A stretch of DNA of 64,000 bases from Luzula sylvatica (Eukaryota > Streptophyta > Magnoliopsida > Poales > Juncaceae), in assembly GCA_946800325.1 (NCBI GenBank), contig OX326961.1, positions 44,219,415-44,283,414 on the forward strand, in the 5' to 3' direction. Numbering within the stretch: the stretch's first letter is position 1; each line of letters begins with the position of its first letter. The notes beneath the pieces are model-generated. The model saw only the letters and a program-made list of their open reading frames with translations. It was not told where the DNA came from and searched no databases. Positions 10,802 to 22,256 of the stretch are shown in pieces. Position numbers and translations under genes: made by a program.

Positions 10802-12368
10802 TGTTGATTCAAATTTCCGGTTGTTTGATTATCTCAAAAACAATGTCGATATTACTAACAAAATCTATCGAGAATGGTGTATATGATACATAGGTACAAA
10901 ATGCAATAAGAAGATCAAGATAAACAAGCAAAAATCAATCAAGAATCGCAAAGAAGAACAAGACGTCGAAAAATCGCAAAGAAGATCAAGACGTAGAAGA
11001 ATCACAAAGAAGATCAACACGTAGAAGATTCCGAAATCAAGACATCGAAAACTCCGCAAGTTGGGATATCAATATAATCACCAAAACACAGTATAGGTAT
11101 CCCTAAACTTGTTTATGTATGATTAAGCTCAAATTAAAGTCAAATAAATATATTCGAAATACATCAAAATGATGAACTAAAATAAAAGGCTGGAAAAAGG
11201 ATGTCCGTTATAACGGACTTCACTGTTCGTTGTAACGGACATGCTCGTTCTATTCAAGTTTGGAAACCACAGCATAGTCCGTTATAACGGATTAACCAAT
11301 CCGTTATAACGTACACCACCAAAACGTTGTAACGGAAGTATGTCCGTTACAACGCTAATTAAATCCAAACTTGAAGAATGTCACAGAACTATGTCCGTTG
11401 TAACGGACATATAAGTCCGTTGTAACGTACATTGAACTCACTTCAGAACAATAGTGTTTCTCTATGTCCGTTGTAACGGATCAACCAATCCGTTATGACG
11501 GAGTTCCTCTCAACGTTGTAACCGAATACACTCCGTTATAACGGGATTTAAAATCAATCCGAAGTAAGTTCACAGTATGATATCCGTTGTAACGGACTTG
11601 TCAGTTCGTTGTAACGAACTCATAAACACAGAATTCCGTTATAACGAACATGACTTCCGTTGTAACGGATTGTGTAATAATTCGAATATATCAGTCATAA
11701 CGGCTAGTTTGACTTATGGTCCGTTATAACGAATACCAAGTCCGTTGTAACGGACTATGCAGAAAAAGCAAATTCTGGAAAGGGTCCATGTGTTCTATAA
11801 ATAGAACCATTCCCTCATTCTCTCTCATCATCTAAACCAATATATTTTCCTAATCAAAAGAGAGAATTCTAGTTTTAAAATCTTGAGCTTAATCATCTAA
11901 ACATTCTTAGAGATTATTAAATCCAATTTCAACTCCACTACTAAACGATTCCCAACTTGCGTGACCGATCACGACTAGTTCGTTAGTAGTAAATTGTAAT
12001 AGGCTAGTTACGAATTGTAAAGCCCGCCATTGATCGATAAATTCGTGTAAATCGATCAAGGCAAACCTTGTAATTGTTTGAGTTGGGTATTCAATCGAAA
12101 GCCGAAAAGGCGCAAGGGAACCCCGGAGACGTATGTACTTGCAATCAATCGAGTCGGTCAATTGAGCAAGTAGCCGGTGAGTTAAAGCTACAAAGCAACC
12201 ACCTACCGAACTCCATAAACAAATATCGCGTGTTATTTGTTTCGGTATTGTATTTCTTTCTCTAATTTATTTACGCTTCCGCACAAACTTGTAATTGTAT
12301 CCATTACCGCGAAAATTGGACATTAGGACTTCCTATTCACCCCCCCTCTAGGTCTAAATTAAACAACA
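10802..12368 (+). repeat. 5' LTR of element W
   Basis: It begins TGTTGATTCAAATTTCC and ends AACAACA, directly before the primer site. The same 1.57-kb sequence recurs at 17736-19328. About 11195-11760 holds some 18 copies (counted by eye) of a 14-bp palindrome, TCCGTTRTAACGGA, several with point changes. A TATA box follows at 11795. The 3' part contains a poly-C tract and CTCTAGGTC near its end. A fragment of the same family lies on the other strand at 37790-38367 and 61134-61809. Confidence 0.85.
11795..11804 (+). promoter_or_regulatory. LTR core promoter: TATA box
   Basis: CTATAAATAG lies just downstream of the palindrome array and about 20 bp before a CT-rich stretch (CTCATTCTCTCTCATCATC) that looks like a plant transcription start. 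The same box is kept in the second LTR at 18749-18758. It is placed as the U3/R boundary of W. Confidence 0.7.
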
Positions 12369-12370
12369 AT

Positions 12371-12382
12371 TGGTATCAGAAC
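12371..12382 (+). other. Primer binding site of W
   Basis: TGGTATCAGAAC begins two bases after the LTR end. Ty1/copia elements typically use TGGTATCAGAGC, complementary to the 3' end of initiator tRNA-Met; one base differs here. An identical site follows the second LTR at 19331. Confidence 0.75.
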
Positions 12383-12429
12383 GAAATACTAACCGTCTCT
12401 TTGTGTGAGTGACAAACTTGTATACGACC

Positions 12430-14661
12430 ATGGCCTCAATCGGTAATAGGAACCAAATTACATACCCCGAAAAATTAGATGGAAAGAATTGGAATATTTG
12501 GAAGAGATGCATTCTAAATGTATTTACTATCCAAAGATTGAGATCGGTGGTGGAAAAAGGTTTCGAGATTTACACGGTAAGTACCTCCGAAACCAACCCC
12601 ACACGAAAAATATGCCACGGCACCGATCTTGATGTGACCGCCGACACTTATGCTCAAAATCTTATTCTCACAAATATTGTCGGATCACTTTCCATAATTG
12701 TGGATGGATGTACCACATCTCATTCAATGTGGCAAGCACTCCTAGATCGATTCGAAGGAAACGATAGAATGAAGAGAACCAAATTAATGGGACTCGAACA
12801 ATCATTTGATCGTTTTCGAATGATCGAGAATGAATCCGTAGATGATATGTACTCAAGAATGACGCATATCAAAAATGGATTCATCGCTCTAGGAGAGACA
12901 CTAACGAATTCTCGAGTTGTAGGTAAGCTTATTCGAGCTATTCCGTCAAGTTGGGAAACGCTCCTCGTCGCCTTGGAAACCATGATGGCCACCCAAGACA
13001 TCACTCCGGAAATTCTCATAAGTTATCTCCGAAATTTCGAGGCACGCATGAACCAATGAAGCAACAACTTGGCGAGCACCTCATATTCCGAATCCAAACC
13101 AAACTTCGTTATCAACACGAACATAAACGAAAACGAGATGTATTTGTTGGTAAGGAAACACGAGGAACTAAAAGACCAAGAGCACAAGTTCAACGATGAC
13201 CGAAAGCGCCAACACTTGAAACCGGTGTGTTTTGAGTGCAAGAAAATGGGTCACACAACCGACACGTGTTGGACCATACATCCCGAACACGCACCTTGGA
13301 ACAAACGCGACGAAAATACAAAAGGCAAAAAGAAGGTAAAGGATTTAGGCAAAACGAAGGCTTTAATTGTCGACTCGGATCCATGGGGAAATTCGGAGTG
13401 CTCAAGCACATTCTCCGACTCGGAGTACGATTCCAAGCACAACATCGCCAATGTGACATTAATGGCGGAAATCGACTCTCAAAGTGACGATGTGGTGGAA
13501 CGGGCCATTCAAGCCTTAATTCTTCAAAGAGCTTCACAACCGGAGACGCAAGAAATCCAAAGTCCGAGTGTCGCATCTCCTCAAGTCATTCCACTTACCT
13601 CCGACATCGAGGCTTCGCATGACTCCGGTCATGAGGTACAACTAAACTCTAAATTTAAATCAATTTCGATGGAGGAAGACTCTAGCTCATCCGATGAATC
13701 GGAAATTGAGTTAGAAGTTGACTCTCACGAGAATTTAATGCGAGAAGTCAATCGACTTCGACAAAGTGAAATTGAAAAAGAGAGCATGATTATAAATCTC
13801 AAGGCTAAGGTATCCTTTCTTGAATTATCGGTAAAGTCGCACAAAGCACAATTAACCGAATTTAACGGATTTTCAAAATGCGAGTGTCAAGCCCTAAAAA
13901 GCGAGACCTCATCTCTAAAAGTCAAAATCCAAAATTTGAAATTTGTGAATGAGTCCTTGAAGAGCGCATGTGTATCACTTACACCTAGCACTCCTTCATT
14001 GGACAAAGTCTTGGAGGGACAAAATCCCAATGATAAAACGGGTCTAGGATTTAAGAAGACTAACAACGGTCATAAACCCGTGTCTTCAAAATCTCAAGGT
14101 CAAAAAGGTAAACGGGAGTACAATACCAACACGAGTCGCGAAAATGCTTTCATGTACCGTGACTCGAATAAGGGTAAAAGTGTTAAAATTGACCAACCTA
14201 AAAATGTTGGAAACTATAATAGGGTTAATCACTATGCACCTCACTCGTCTTATAGAGATAACCATACGGGACGAACCGAATGTTTATACAAACGGGGATC
14301 AAATGGTTACTTCTATAAGGTGAGTTCACCACATGTCGCTAATAACCAACAACGTACTCCCAAACATTTCACAAGCACACAACGATTTAACAAATCAAAT
14401 AATAATTGTGCTAAGTCGACAAAGCCGATAACTCAACCGAAAGATTACTTGAACCATTTCCAATCCCACTTTGTCAAAAGTTCGGCAAACACAAATAAAC
14501 CGACTCGCGCATTTTGCAACTATTGTTGCAATATGGGACATATCTCAACGGGATGTCCACTTCGAAAACCGCAACCAAATTCCAATTGGGTGTGGCTTCG
14601 AAAAGATCGAAACATGGCTAGCACGTCCTCCTCAAATGGGGTGTGTCCAAAAGTTACTTAA
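12430..14661 (+). pseudogene. gag polyprotein of element W, interrupted by one TGA
   Basis: One 744-codon frame from the ATG at 12430 (start of MASIGNRNQITYPEKLDGKN) to TAA at 14659-14661, broken by a single in-frame TGA at 13057-13059. The first about 209 residues are a copia-type gag/UBN2-like capsid region (W-x-IWK near the start, MKRTKLMGLEQ-type helices). After the stop come a CCHC zinc knuckle (C-F-E-C-x4-H-x4-C, DNA 13228-13269), an acidic serine-rich stretch, a leucine/lysine coiled coil (about 13720-13970), a basic Ser/Asn-rich region and a second CCHC knuckle (CNYCCNMGHISTGC, 14515-14556). Two knuckles flanking a coiled coil is an unusual gag layout. The stop means a full Gag would need readthrough; I treat it as degenerate. 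Confidence 0.8.
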
Positions 14662-15827
14662 AGTCATGTTTCCGCACTCCCTCATCCATAATTAAAATCG
14701 GCCATAATTTGAGGGGGAGTGTCAATACAAGAATTCGCATCACTAAATTCGGGTTTAGTTGATACGAATGTCTTGATCATAAATGTTGAATGTTACGGGC
14801 TAATACTATAATTGTCTATGCACTTACAAAAGACCAAGAAAGGTATTTCGCTTAAATGAAGGTACACACAAGAACGAAGAGAAAGTTGGATAACTCATCT
14901 TAAGCAAAGAATTCGAAATCTATCGTAGAGGAAAAATGAGCAAGAAAAATCGATCAAGACTTCTCGTTAGTGAGCATGGATCCCGGGTCTATGGCCCGAG
15001 CAAAGGTATGATCGCTCTATAAAGCATTAGAGTAATTTGCATATCATCAATTATCATGAACACTCGCATGCGCATTTCGCACTATTTTTGTAAAACAAAT
15101 TTTTCAGAAAAACATGAATTTCATACACTTAAAACCTACTTTAAATATAATATACACTTTTGGAATTTTTGACACACAAATCTCCTTGAAAATCGAAATA
15201 TGGAGAAGTCATCACAGAAGATAGTCCGTTATAACACACAAATGTGCGTTACAACGGAACTCTAGAGTAAGAGTCAAACTCAGCAAAAGAAAGAGTTATG
15301 TTACAACGGATTAACCAATCCGTTACAACGGACATGCATGTACGTTACAACGAAAGTCTATGCGTTACAACGGAATGCCTGAGCTCAACAAACTTCTCCA
15401 AACACATACTTCCGTTACAACAAATAAACCCAACCGTTATAACGGACGACTGCAATACCAGTCAAAAACGCCCAAATCAAGGTTCCGTTACAACGGACAA
15501 TATAGCGTTATAACGGACTATGAAAATACCAGTGTCCTGAAATCCTAGCAGTAATCCGTTATAACGGAACACCACTTCCGTAATAACGGACATCGGGAAA
15601 ACAGCCCAATAAACCCCTCGTTCTTTCTCTCTCTCTCTCTCTCTCTCTCCACTCTTCTCCACTTTCTTCGAAAATAACCTCTTTCAAAAACCGAAACCTC
15701 TCATCTCCCCACAAAAACCTCCTCAAATCTCCACTCCCTCACTCTAAAAAGATATATAAACCTCTGGTCTCCTCACCACAACTCTCTCAAATTCGAATAC
15801 CTTTACTTCTCTCTCTAAAAACCTCCA
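14662..15827 (+). other. Internal spacer of W with a second palindrome array
   Basis: Non-coding. A GGGGGAG purine tract at about 14711 resembles a polypurine tract. About 12 degenerate copies of the CCGTT(A/G)(T/C)AACGG palindrome lie at 15220-15595, followed by a CT microsatellite (15625-15650) and CT-rich sequence leading to the second ORF. A palindrome array followed by CT-rich DNA and an ORF mimics the LTR promoter layout, so this may be an internal promoter or a relic of another LTR. That is inference. Confidence 0.55.
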
Positions 15828-17237
15828 ATGGCTACCGGTGCTCGTCGAACTAAGCGTCCATTGCCTACCGGTGCTCGTCGATTCGAGTTCCAAAACACGG
15901 ATAACCACTACCTCTACGAATCGATTACTAAAGCACGACAATTTCAAGATGATTTTGCAAATCGACCGGTAAGCACGTGTTTTCACAGCGATTTCCCTCC
16001 CGAGGCCGTCTCGTTACGCGAAGCCGTACAAACTCGAATCAACAATTGGAGTATTGGGGGATTATGTGGACTCCAATACCCGTATTACAAGGATATAGTA
16101 CGCCTCTTCTACGCTCACGCAACACATGACGATGATGCCAAAGCCATACGAAGCTACCTTCTTGGTAAGGAAATCGTAATTTCCGAGACCAATTTGTGTG
16201 AGTGGCTTAACTTGTCCACGGGTGGTGAACGATTTTATATTAGTCGTGGTGACTCCTATAACGGAAACGATTCCGAGGAATTAGAAAACATCACCACAAA
16301 TGACCGATTGTACGAATATTCCACCAAATACGAACCAAATCTCCGGTTTACATGGCAAATCGGAAATAATATTCTCACTCCGGTTGCGAAACTCAAAACT
16401 AATCTCGAGGGGCGCAACAAAGTGTTGATCTACAACCTTTGGTATCAAGACTCGCCATCCATCAACGTTCCAAATTTAATAATCAAACATATGGAGTACG
16501 CACTATGAGTCAATACCTCCTCTCTTCCATATGGACATATCATCTCGCTTGCGTGCGTCAAAACCGATATTATCATACCGGAAACGAAATGGCCGTTCGG
16601 AGTCACTCCCACCGAAAACCTTGCGCATCCGGATCGACTTGAGAGTATCGGACTCACCCGCAAGGATCGAGTCGGTCGCTCGGACACCTACAATATCAAT
16701 CCTCGCCGAGCCGGGCCTTACCATTTTCCGGAAATCCCCGCCGAGTGGGTTCGATTCGATCCCCCGGCACAAGACGGAAATAACCCACCGGACCAATCGC
16801 GACCAAGGAAACGCCAAGCCATAGGAGAACCGGGTGAAGGTTCCGGCTTGGGAACTCAATCGTCTCTCACTCTTGACGAGATTCGTTCCCTTTTCGAGGC
16901 ATCTAATTTACGTTCCGAAAATGTGGGCGATCAAATCTTCGCGGAAAATGCACTCACTCGCGAAACCATTCTCGCGGATAATGAATTCACCCGCAACACC
17001 GTAAACACGGCCCGGGCCGACATCCTCGCCGACAACGAACTCACCCGCACTACCGTAAATGCGGCCCGAGACGAGATCCTCACCGACAATCAACTCACCC
17101 AATCTCATGCCTTTAACCTCCGCGGAGAAACGTATAGCCACATCGATCGCCGTTTCGACGCCTTGAACCGTCGGTTCAACCAATTTCACAACGATGAAGA
17201 CAACGACGAAAATGACGCCTCACCCGGCGATGATTAG
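15828..17237 (+). pseudogene. Second ORF of W: plant transposon-associated protein, one TGA
   Basis: A 470-codon frame begins MATGARRTKRP and ends at 17237, broken only by TGA at 16506-16508. The first 226 residues resemble the 'putative plant transposon protein' domain found in many plant LTR elements (a region like VRLFYAHA followed by an R-x-Y-L-x-GKEI stretch); I recognise this by pattern, not by search. The C-terminal 130 residues hold three repeats of an ADNELTRTTVNAAR-type unit, probably helical, then an acidic tail. CT-rich sequence upstream supports transcription. It is not a polymerase or integrase, and its function is unknown. Confidence 0.65.
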
Positions 17238-17735
17238 AGAGGAGTGTGTTCCTACCTAGCTCATTAGAGCCTAAAACTATTTTTCAAATTTAATAGCTAT
17301 TGCATATCATGTTTATGTTTTCGACGTGTATTTTGCTTTTGTTTCAAAGTAATTGTAAGCATTGCATGTTTGTTTTGAATGATGTACGAATGGTTGTTGA
17401 ACTAACTGAAATTTGACGTTTAAATGTGTTCAAAATTCCCTAAAAACTCGTATATTACACTTACAAAAATCAAAAATATATGTTGTATTTCTCTCATCAA
17501 AATCACACAAAATTTGTGAGTTGTTCAACTACATAAAAGCCTAAACAATTGCGTAATACAATTAGTTAGGGGGAGCTTGTATGTAGGGGGAGCTTTCTTT
17601 CGTGTTTGTTTTTCCGTTCCCTTTTGATCCATTTTCAAAAAGGGGGAGAAAAGATAAGCATATTGGAAAGATCCTCGATAGTCGATGTATCTCTCCAAAT
17701 CGACATTGTTTTGAAATGAATCAAAAGGGGGAGTT
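17238..17735 (+). other. 3' internal region of W with repeated purine tracts
   Basis: Non-coding. GGGGGAG occurs at about 17569, 17586, 17641 and 17727. The last (17723-17733, AAAAGGGGGAG) lies directly before the LTR and is the natural polypurine tract for plus-strand priming. The repetition of the tract is notable. Confidence 0.65.
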
Positions 17736-19328
17736 TGTTGATTCAAATTTCCGGTTGTTTGATTATCTCAAAAACAATGTCGATATTACTAACAAAATCT
17801 ATCGAGAATGGTGTATAGGATACATAGGTACAAAATGCAATAAGAAGATCAAGATAAACAAGCAAAAATCAATCAAGAATCGCAAAGAAGAACAAGACGT
17901 CGAAGAATCGCAAAGAAGATCAAGACGTAGAAGAATCACAAAGAAGATCAACACGTAGAAGATTCCGAAATCAAGACATCGAAGACTCCGCAAGTTGGGA
18001 TATCAATATAATCACCAAAACACAGTATAGGTATCCCTAAACTTGTTTATGTATCCCTAAACTTGTTTATGTATGATTAAGCTCAAATTAAAGTCAAATA
18101 AATATATTCGAAATACATCAAAATGATGAACTAAAATAAAAGGCTGGAAAAAGGATGTCCGTTATAACGGACTTCACTGTCCGTTGTAACGGACATGCTC
18201 GTTCTATTCAAGTTTGGAAACCACAGCATAGTCCGTTATAACGGATTAACCAATCTGTTATAACGGACACCACCAAAACGTTGTAACGGAAGTATGTCCG
18301 TTACAACGCTAATTAAATCCAAACTTGAAGAATGTCACAGAACTGTGTCCGTTGTAACGGACATATAAGTCCGTTGTAACGTACATTGAACTCACTTCAG
18401 AACAATAGTGTTTCTCTATGTCCGTTGTAACGGATCAACCAATCCATTATGACGGAGTTCCTCTCAACGTTGTAACGAAATACACTCCGTTATAACGAGA
18501 TTTAAAATCAATCTGAAGTAAGTTCACTGTATGATGTCTGTTGTAACGGACTTGTCAGTTCGTTGCAACGAACTCATAAACACAGAATTCCGTTATAACG
18601 GACATGACTTCCGTTGTAACGGACTGTGTAATAATTCGAATATATCAGCCATAACGGCTAGTTTGACTTATGGTCCGTTATAACGAATACCAAGTCCGTT
18701 GTAACGGACTATGCAAAAAAAGCAAATTCTGGGAAGGGTCTATGTGTTCTATAAATAGAACTCTTCCCTCATTCTCTCTCATCATCTAAACCAATATATT
18801 TTCCTAATCAAAAGAGAGAATTCTAGCTTTAAAATCTTGAGCTTAATCATCTAAACATTCTTAGAGATTATTAAATCCAATTTCAACTCCACTACTAAAC
18901 GATTCCCAACTTGCGTGACCGATCACGACTAGTTCGTTAGTAGTAAATTGTAATAGGCTAGTTACGAATAGTAAAGCCCGCCATTGATCGATAAATTCGT
19001 GTAAATCGATCAAGGCAAAACTTGTAATTGTTTGAGTTGGGTATTCAATCGAAAGCCGAAAAGGTGCAAGGGAACCCCGGAGACGTATGTACTTGCAACC
19101 AATCGAGTAGGTCGATTGAGCAAGTAGCCGGTGAGTTAAAGCTACAAAGCAACCACCTACCGAACTCCGTAAACAAATATCGCGTGTTATTTGTTTCAGT
19201 ATTGTATTTCTTTCTCCAATTTATTTACGCTTCCGCACAAACTTGTAATTGTATCCATTACCGCGAAAATTGGATCTTAGGACTTCCTATTCACCCCCCC
19301 CCCCCCTCTAGGTCTAAATTAAACAACA
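17736..19328 (+). repeat. Second LTR of element W
   Basis: It is nearly identical to 10802-12368. It is slightly longer because of a 20-bp tandem repeat of GTATCCCTAAACTTGTTTAT (about 18032-18071) and a longer poly-C tract near 19293. The palindrome array (18155-18710) and the TATA box (18749-18758) are conserved. Confidence 0.85.
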
Positions 19329-19389
19329 ATTGGTATCAGAACGAAATACTAACCGTCTCTTTGTGTGAGTGACAAACTTGTATACGACC

Positions 19390-20013
19390 ATGGCCTCAAT
19401 CGGTAATAGGAACCAAATTACATACCCCGAAAAATTAGATGGAAAGAATTGGAATATTTGGAAGATATGCATTCTAAATGTATTTACTATCCAAAGATTG
19501 AGATCGGTGGTGGAAAAAGGTTTCGAGATTTACACGGTAAGTACCTCCGAAACCAACCCCACACGAAAAATATGCCACGGCACCGATCTCGATGTGACCG
19601 CCGACACATATGCTCAAAATCTTATTCTCACAAATATTGTCGGATCACTTTCCATAATTGTGGATGGATGTATCACATCTCATTCAATGTGGCAAGCACT
19701 CCTAGATCGATTCGAAGGAAACGATAGAATGAAGAGAACCAAATTAATGGGACTCGAACAATCATTTGATCGTTTTCGAATGATCGAGAATGAATCCGTA
19801 GATGATATGTACTCAAGAATGACGCATATCAAAAATGGATTCATCGCTCTAGGAGAGACACTAACGAATTCTCGAGTTGTAGGTAAGCTTATTCGAGCTA
19901 TTCCGTCAAGTTGGGAAACGCTCCTCGTCGCCTTGGAAACCATGATGGCCACCCAAGACATCACTCCGGAAATTCGAATAAGTTATCTCCGAAATTTCGA
20001 GGCACGCATGAAC
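19390..20013 (+). pseudogene. Truncated second copy of W gag
   Basis: It starts with the same ATG context as 12430 and runs 208 codons with only a few substitutions relative to the first copy. Similarity stops in the codon next to the position of the TGA in copy one (13057). The frame then enters unrelated AT-rich DNA and ends at 20034. It lies behind its own primer site at 19331, as expected for a tandem LTR-element array that has lost its 3' part. Confidence 0.8.
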
Positions 20014-20034
20014 CATAATAGTATCGACTTTTAG

Positions 20035-20872
20035 GTTATAGGCACAATCTGACTTTTGAATTTTTTTTGTAATTTTCACAATTACATATCAGGTCATATA
20101 TTTCGTATCTCAACTTTGCATTTATAAGTATCATTTTTATATTATAACTTCAAAAATGTGATTTCATATTATTTTAATGTCAATAAAAATTAAATTTATG
20201 ACATATATTTTGTTATGTTTATTATATTTATTATGTTATCCATTGAATAATTTGAATTATAAACCAATTAACTGGACATTATTGATAGTAATAATGCTAC
20301 CCCCTCCAACTCGACATTATTGATAGTAATAATGATATCCCCTCTACCTGATGCTGACACGTGAAGGGGTAGTTTTTGTTTTTACCCAATTTTCTTCTCT
20401 TTTTACATTTTGATCATTTTTTTCCGCTTTCAATCAATAATTTGTTCATTGCGCAGGGATATGAATGAAATTTTGTAAGTTTAAATTTATGCGATGTTTC
20501 ATTGAAATTTGTAAGGTGACTGTTGTATCCATCTGACACGTTGCGACTATTTCATGACCACTTATTGATGCGAATATGTCATGATTATTTGAGTTTAAAA
20601 GTATCCGCGCAAATGTTATTTAAACAAATTATATCAGAAAATAATATCCGCGATAGACTAATTTCATGAATCATATGCATCTATTGACATCATTCTATTT
20701 AAATAAATTATATAAAAAACATGTAAAAAAAAAGATATGATGTTTCGCGCAATTGTGTGAGGATAAAACTGATTTATTCTTATTCACACTGTTCGGTACA
20801 CTGAAATGGAAGGATTCAATGGGAATATAGTTGGGCCACTGGTTTGGCCGGAGAGGACAAGGACCGCCGCTG

Positions 20873-20918
<46 letters not shown>

Positions 20919-22256
20919 CCAGGTTAGTAGTTTGAACCGAGTGAATGTGATGAAAAAGCCAAACAAAAAAAAAGGAGTGAGTTGGTGGGTGAGTGGGTTG
21001 GTGTTTTCCCACGAACAAACACAAAACAAAGTATTTTTTTTTTATTATTCCACAGGTAACAAACTAACAAACACGTCATCACTTCACTTTTATAAATTAA
21101 GTACTACTTTGAGAAGTTAGGCAAATGTCATCTTTTCATTATTAAGTGTTGCGGCGCCTATTTATCATAAATTAATCAATTATTGTTCCCTAAACTCAGA
21201 GAAAGGTATGTGTGACATGACTGAACCAGGTTGGAAGGTTGGGTTTGGCCCAACATGGACTCGACCAGATGAACTTATCCGTACGAACCCAAGTTCCTTT
21301 GTCTTCCATGTCATTGTCATTTGCCACCTCGAAATTTAATTGCAAATGAAACAAAAAAAATAGATACATAGGGTTTGATTTGGAGGCCTCCTCGTAAGGT
21401 AACAGATGTGACTCGATCATTTACTATATCTGGTGTGTTATGTTTCTCAACTTAATAATTGAATCAACCAAAAGCACACAAGTAATGCATTTGGTTTTCT
21501 TGTTTTGGGGAGTAACACATTATTATAATTAACACATGATATGATATGGGGCATGTTTTGTTTTTATTCTTGTTTTGTTTATTGACAAATGTTTAACACA
21601 TGATGTGCTCTATGTTTTGTTGTCACGATAACATGACGTGTCTGGAAGTACCGAATAATTAGTGCACTTCAATTGTTTTGGATGGAAGACCCACAAAAAT
21701 GTGTTAGCATAGGAACCCATTCTAGCTCATTATCCAAATCAAATTTACTTTTTTTTTCCTTTACTTTCAGATAGAAATCAACTTCAATAAAATATTAAAC
21801 ATTATCGCATTGGCCCTTAATTATTCCAGAATATTTCTCAAGAATTTATTTAAAACATTTTACTTAGATGGGCAAATTAAATGTGGCCTTCAAATGTCTA
21901 CCAATAAGGCCCACTCAATGCAATGTAAATGAATAATAAAAGCCTAGATTAGGGTTACATTCCTCTATTAGGCCCGAAAACTACAAAACTATGACTGGTT
22001 TAGATTACAATTCATGCTTTGGAAAAAATATAACTCTATAAATTTCATTTTGTATAATATATCAAAAAAAGGCCAAATAAATACACATCTCATAAACTAC
22101 AGAACTACCCATTTGGATAGCTAACTAAGAAGCCGAAAAGCCGGCGAAAAGCCGACCCGCAGCTCAAAGAATAACCCTAATAATATACACACATCAACAA
22201 TAAAAGAATGTAAAAGAGCCAAAAAGGGAAACATGTATTCATCCACTATATATCTT
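20035..22256. other. Intergenic between W and the flippase gene
   Basis: There is no credible gene. A 22-bp unit GACATTATTGATAGTAATAATG is repeated at 20275 and 20314. A (GA)n microsatellite covers 20875-20916; the ORFs on both strands there are artefacts of it. The last few hundred bases are the 3' flank of the flippase gene on the minus strand. Confidence 0.5.

Larger units (their letters stand above)
10802..20013 (+). mobile_element. LTR retroelement W (copia-type primer site), LTR-internal-LTR-partial internal, no pol
   Basis: Order: LTR (10802-12368), tRNA-Met-type primer site, gag (12430-14661), long spacer, second ORF (15828-17237), purine tract (17723-17733), LTR (17736-19328). After the second LTR the primer site and the start of gag appear again and break off at about 20013. 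That arrangement is expected from unequal recombination between LTRs of tandem copies, followed by truncation. I see no protease, integrase, reverse transcriptase or RNase H anywhere in the internal region, so the element must be mobilised in trans. Both ORFs carry one in-frame stop. The two LTRs and the two gag starts are very similar, so the duplication is recent. Confidence 0.8.

Noticed and set aside
11195..11760. CRISPR-like regular repeat array
   Set aside because: The repeats are short palindromes with irregular, non-unique spacers inside an LTR of a plant element, with no cas genes.
20695..21120. Overlapping ORFs of about 100 codons on both strands
   Set aside because: They are produced by the (GA)n/(CT)n microsatellite, which is open in several frames.
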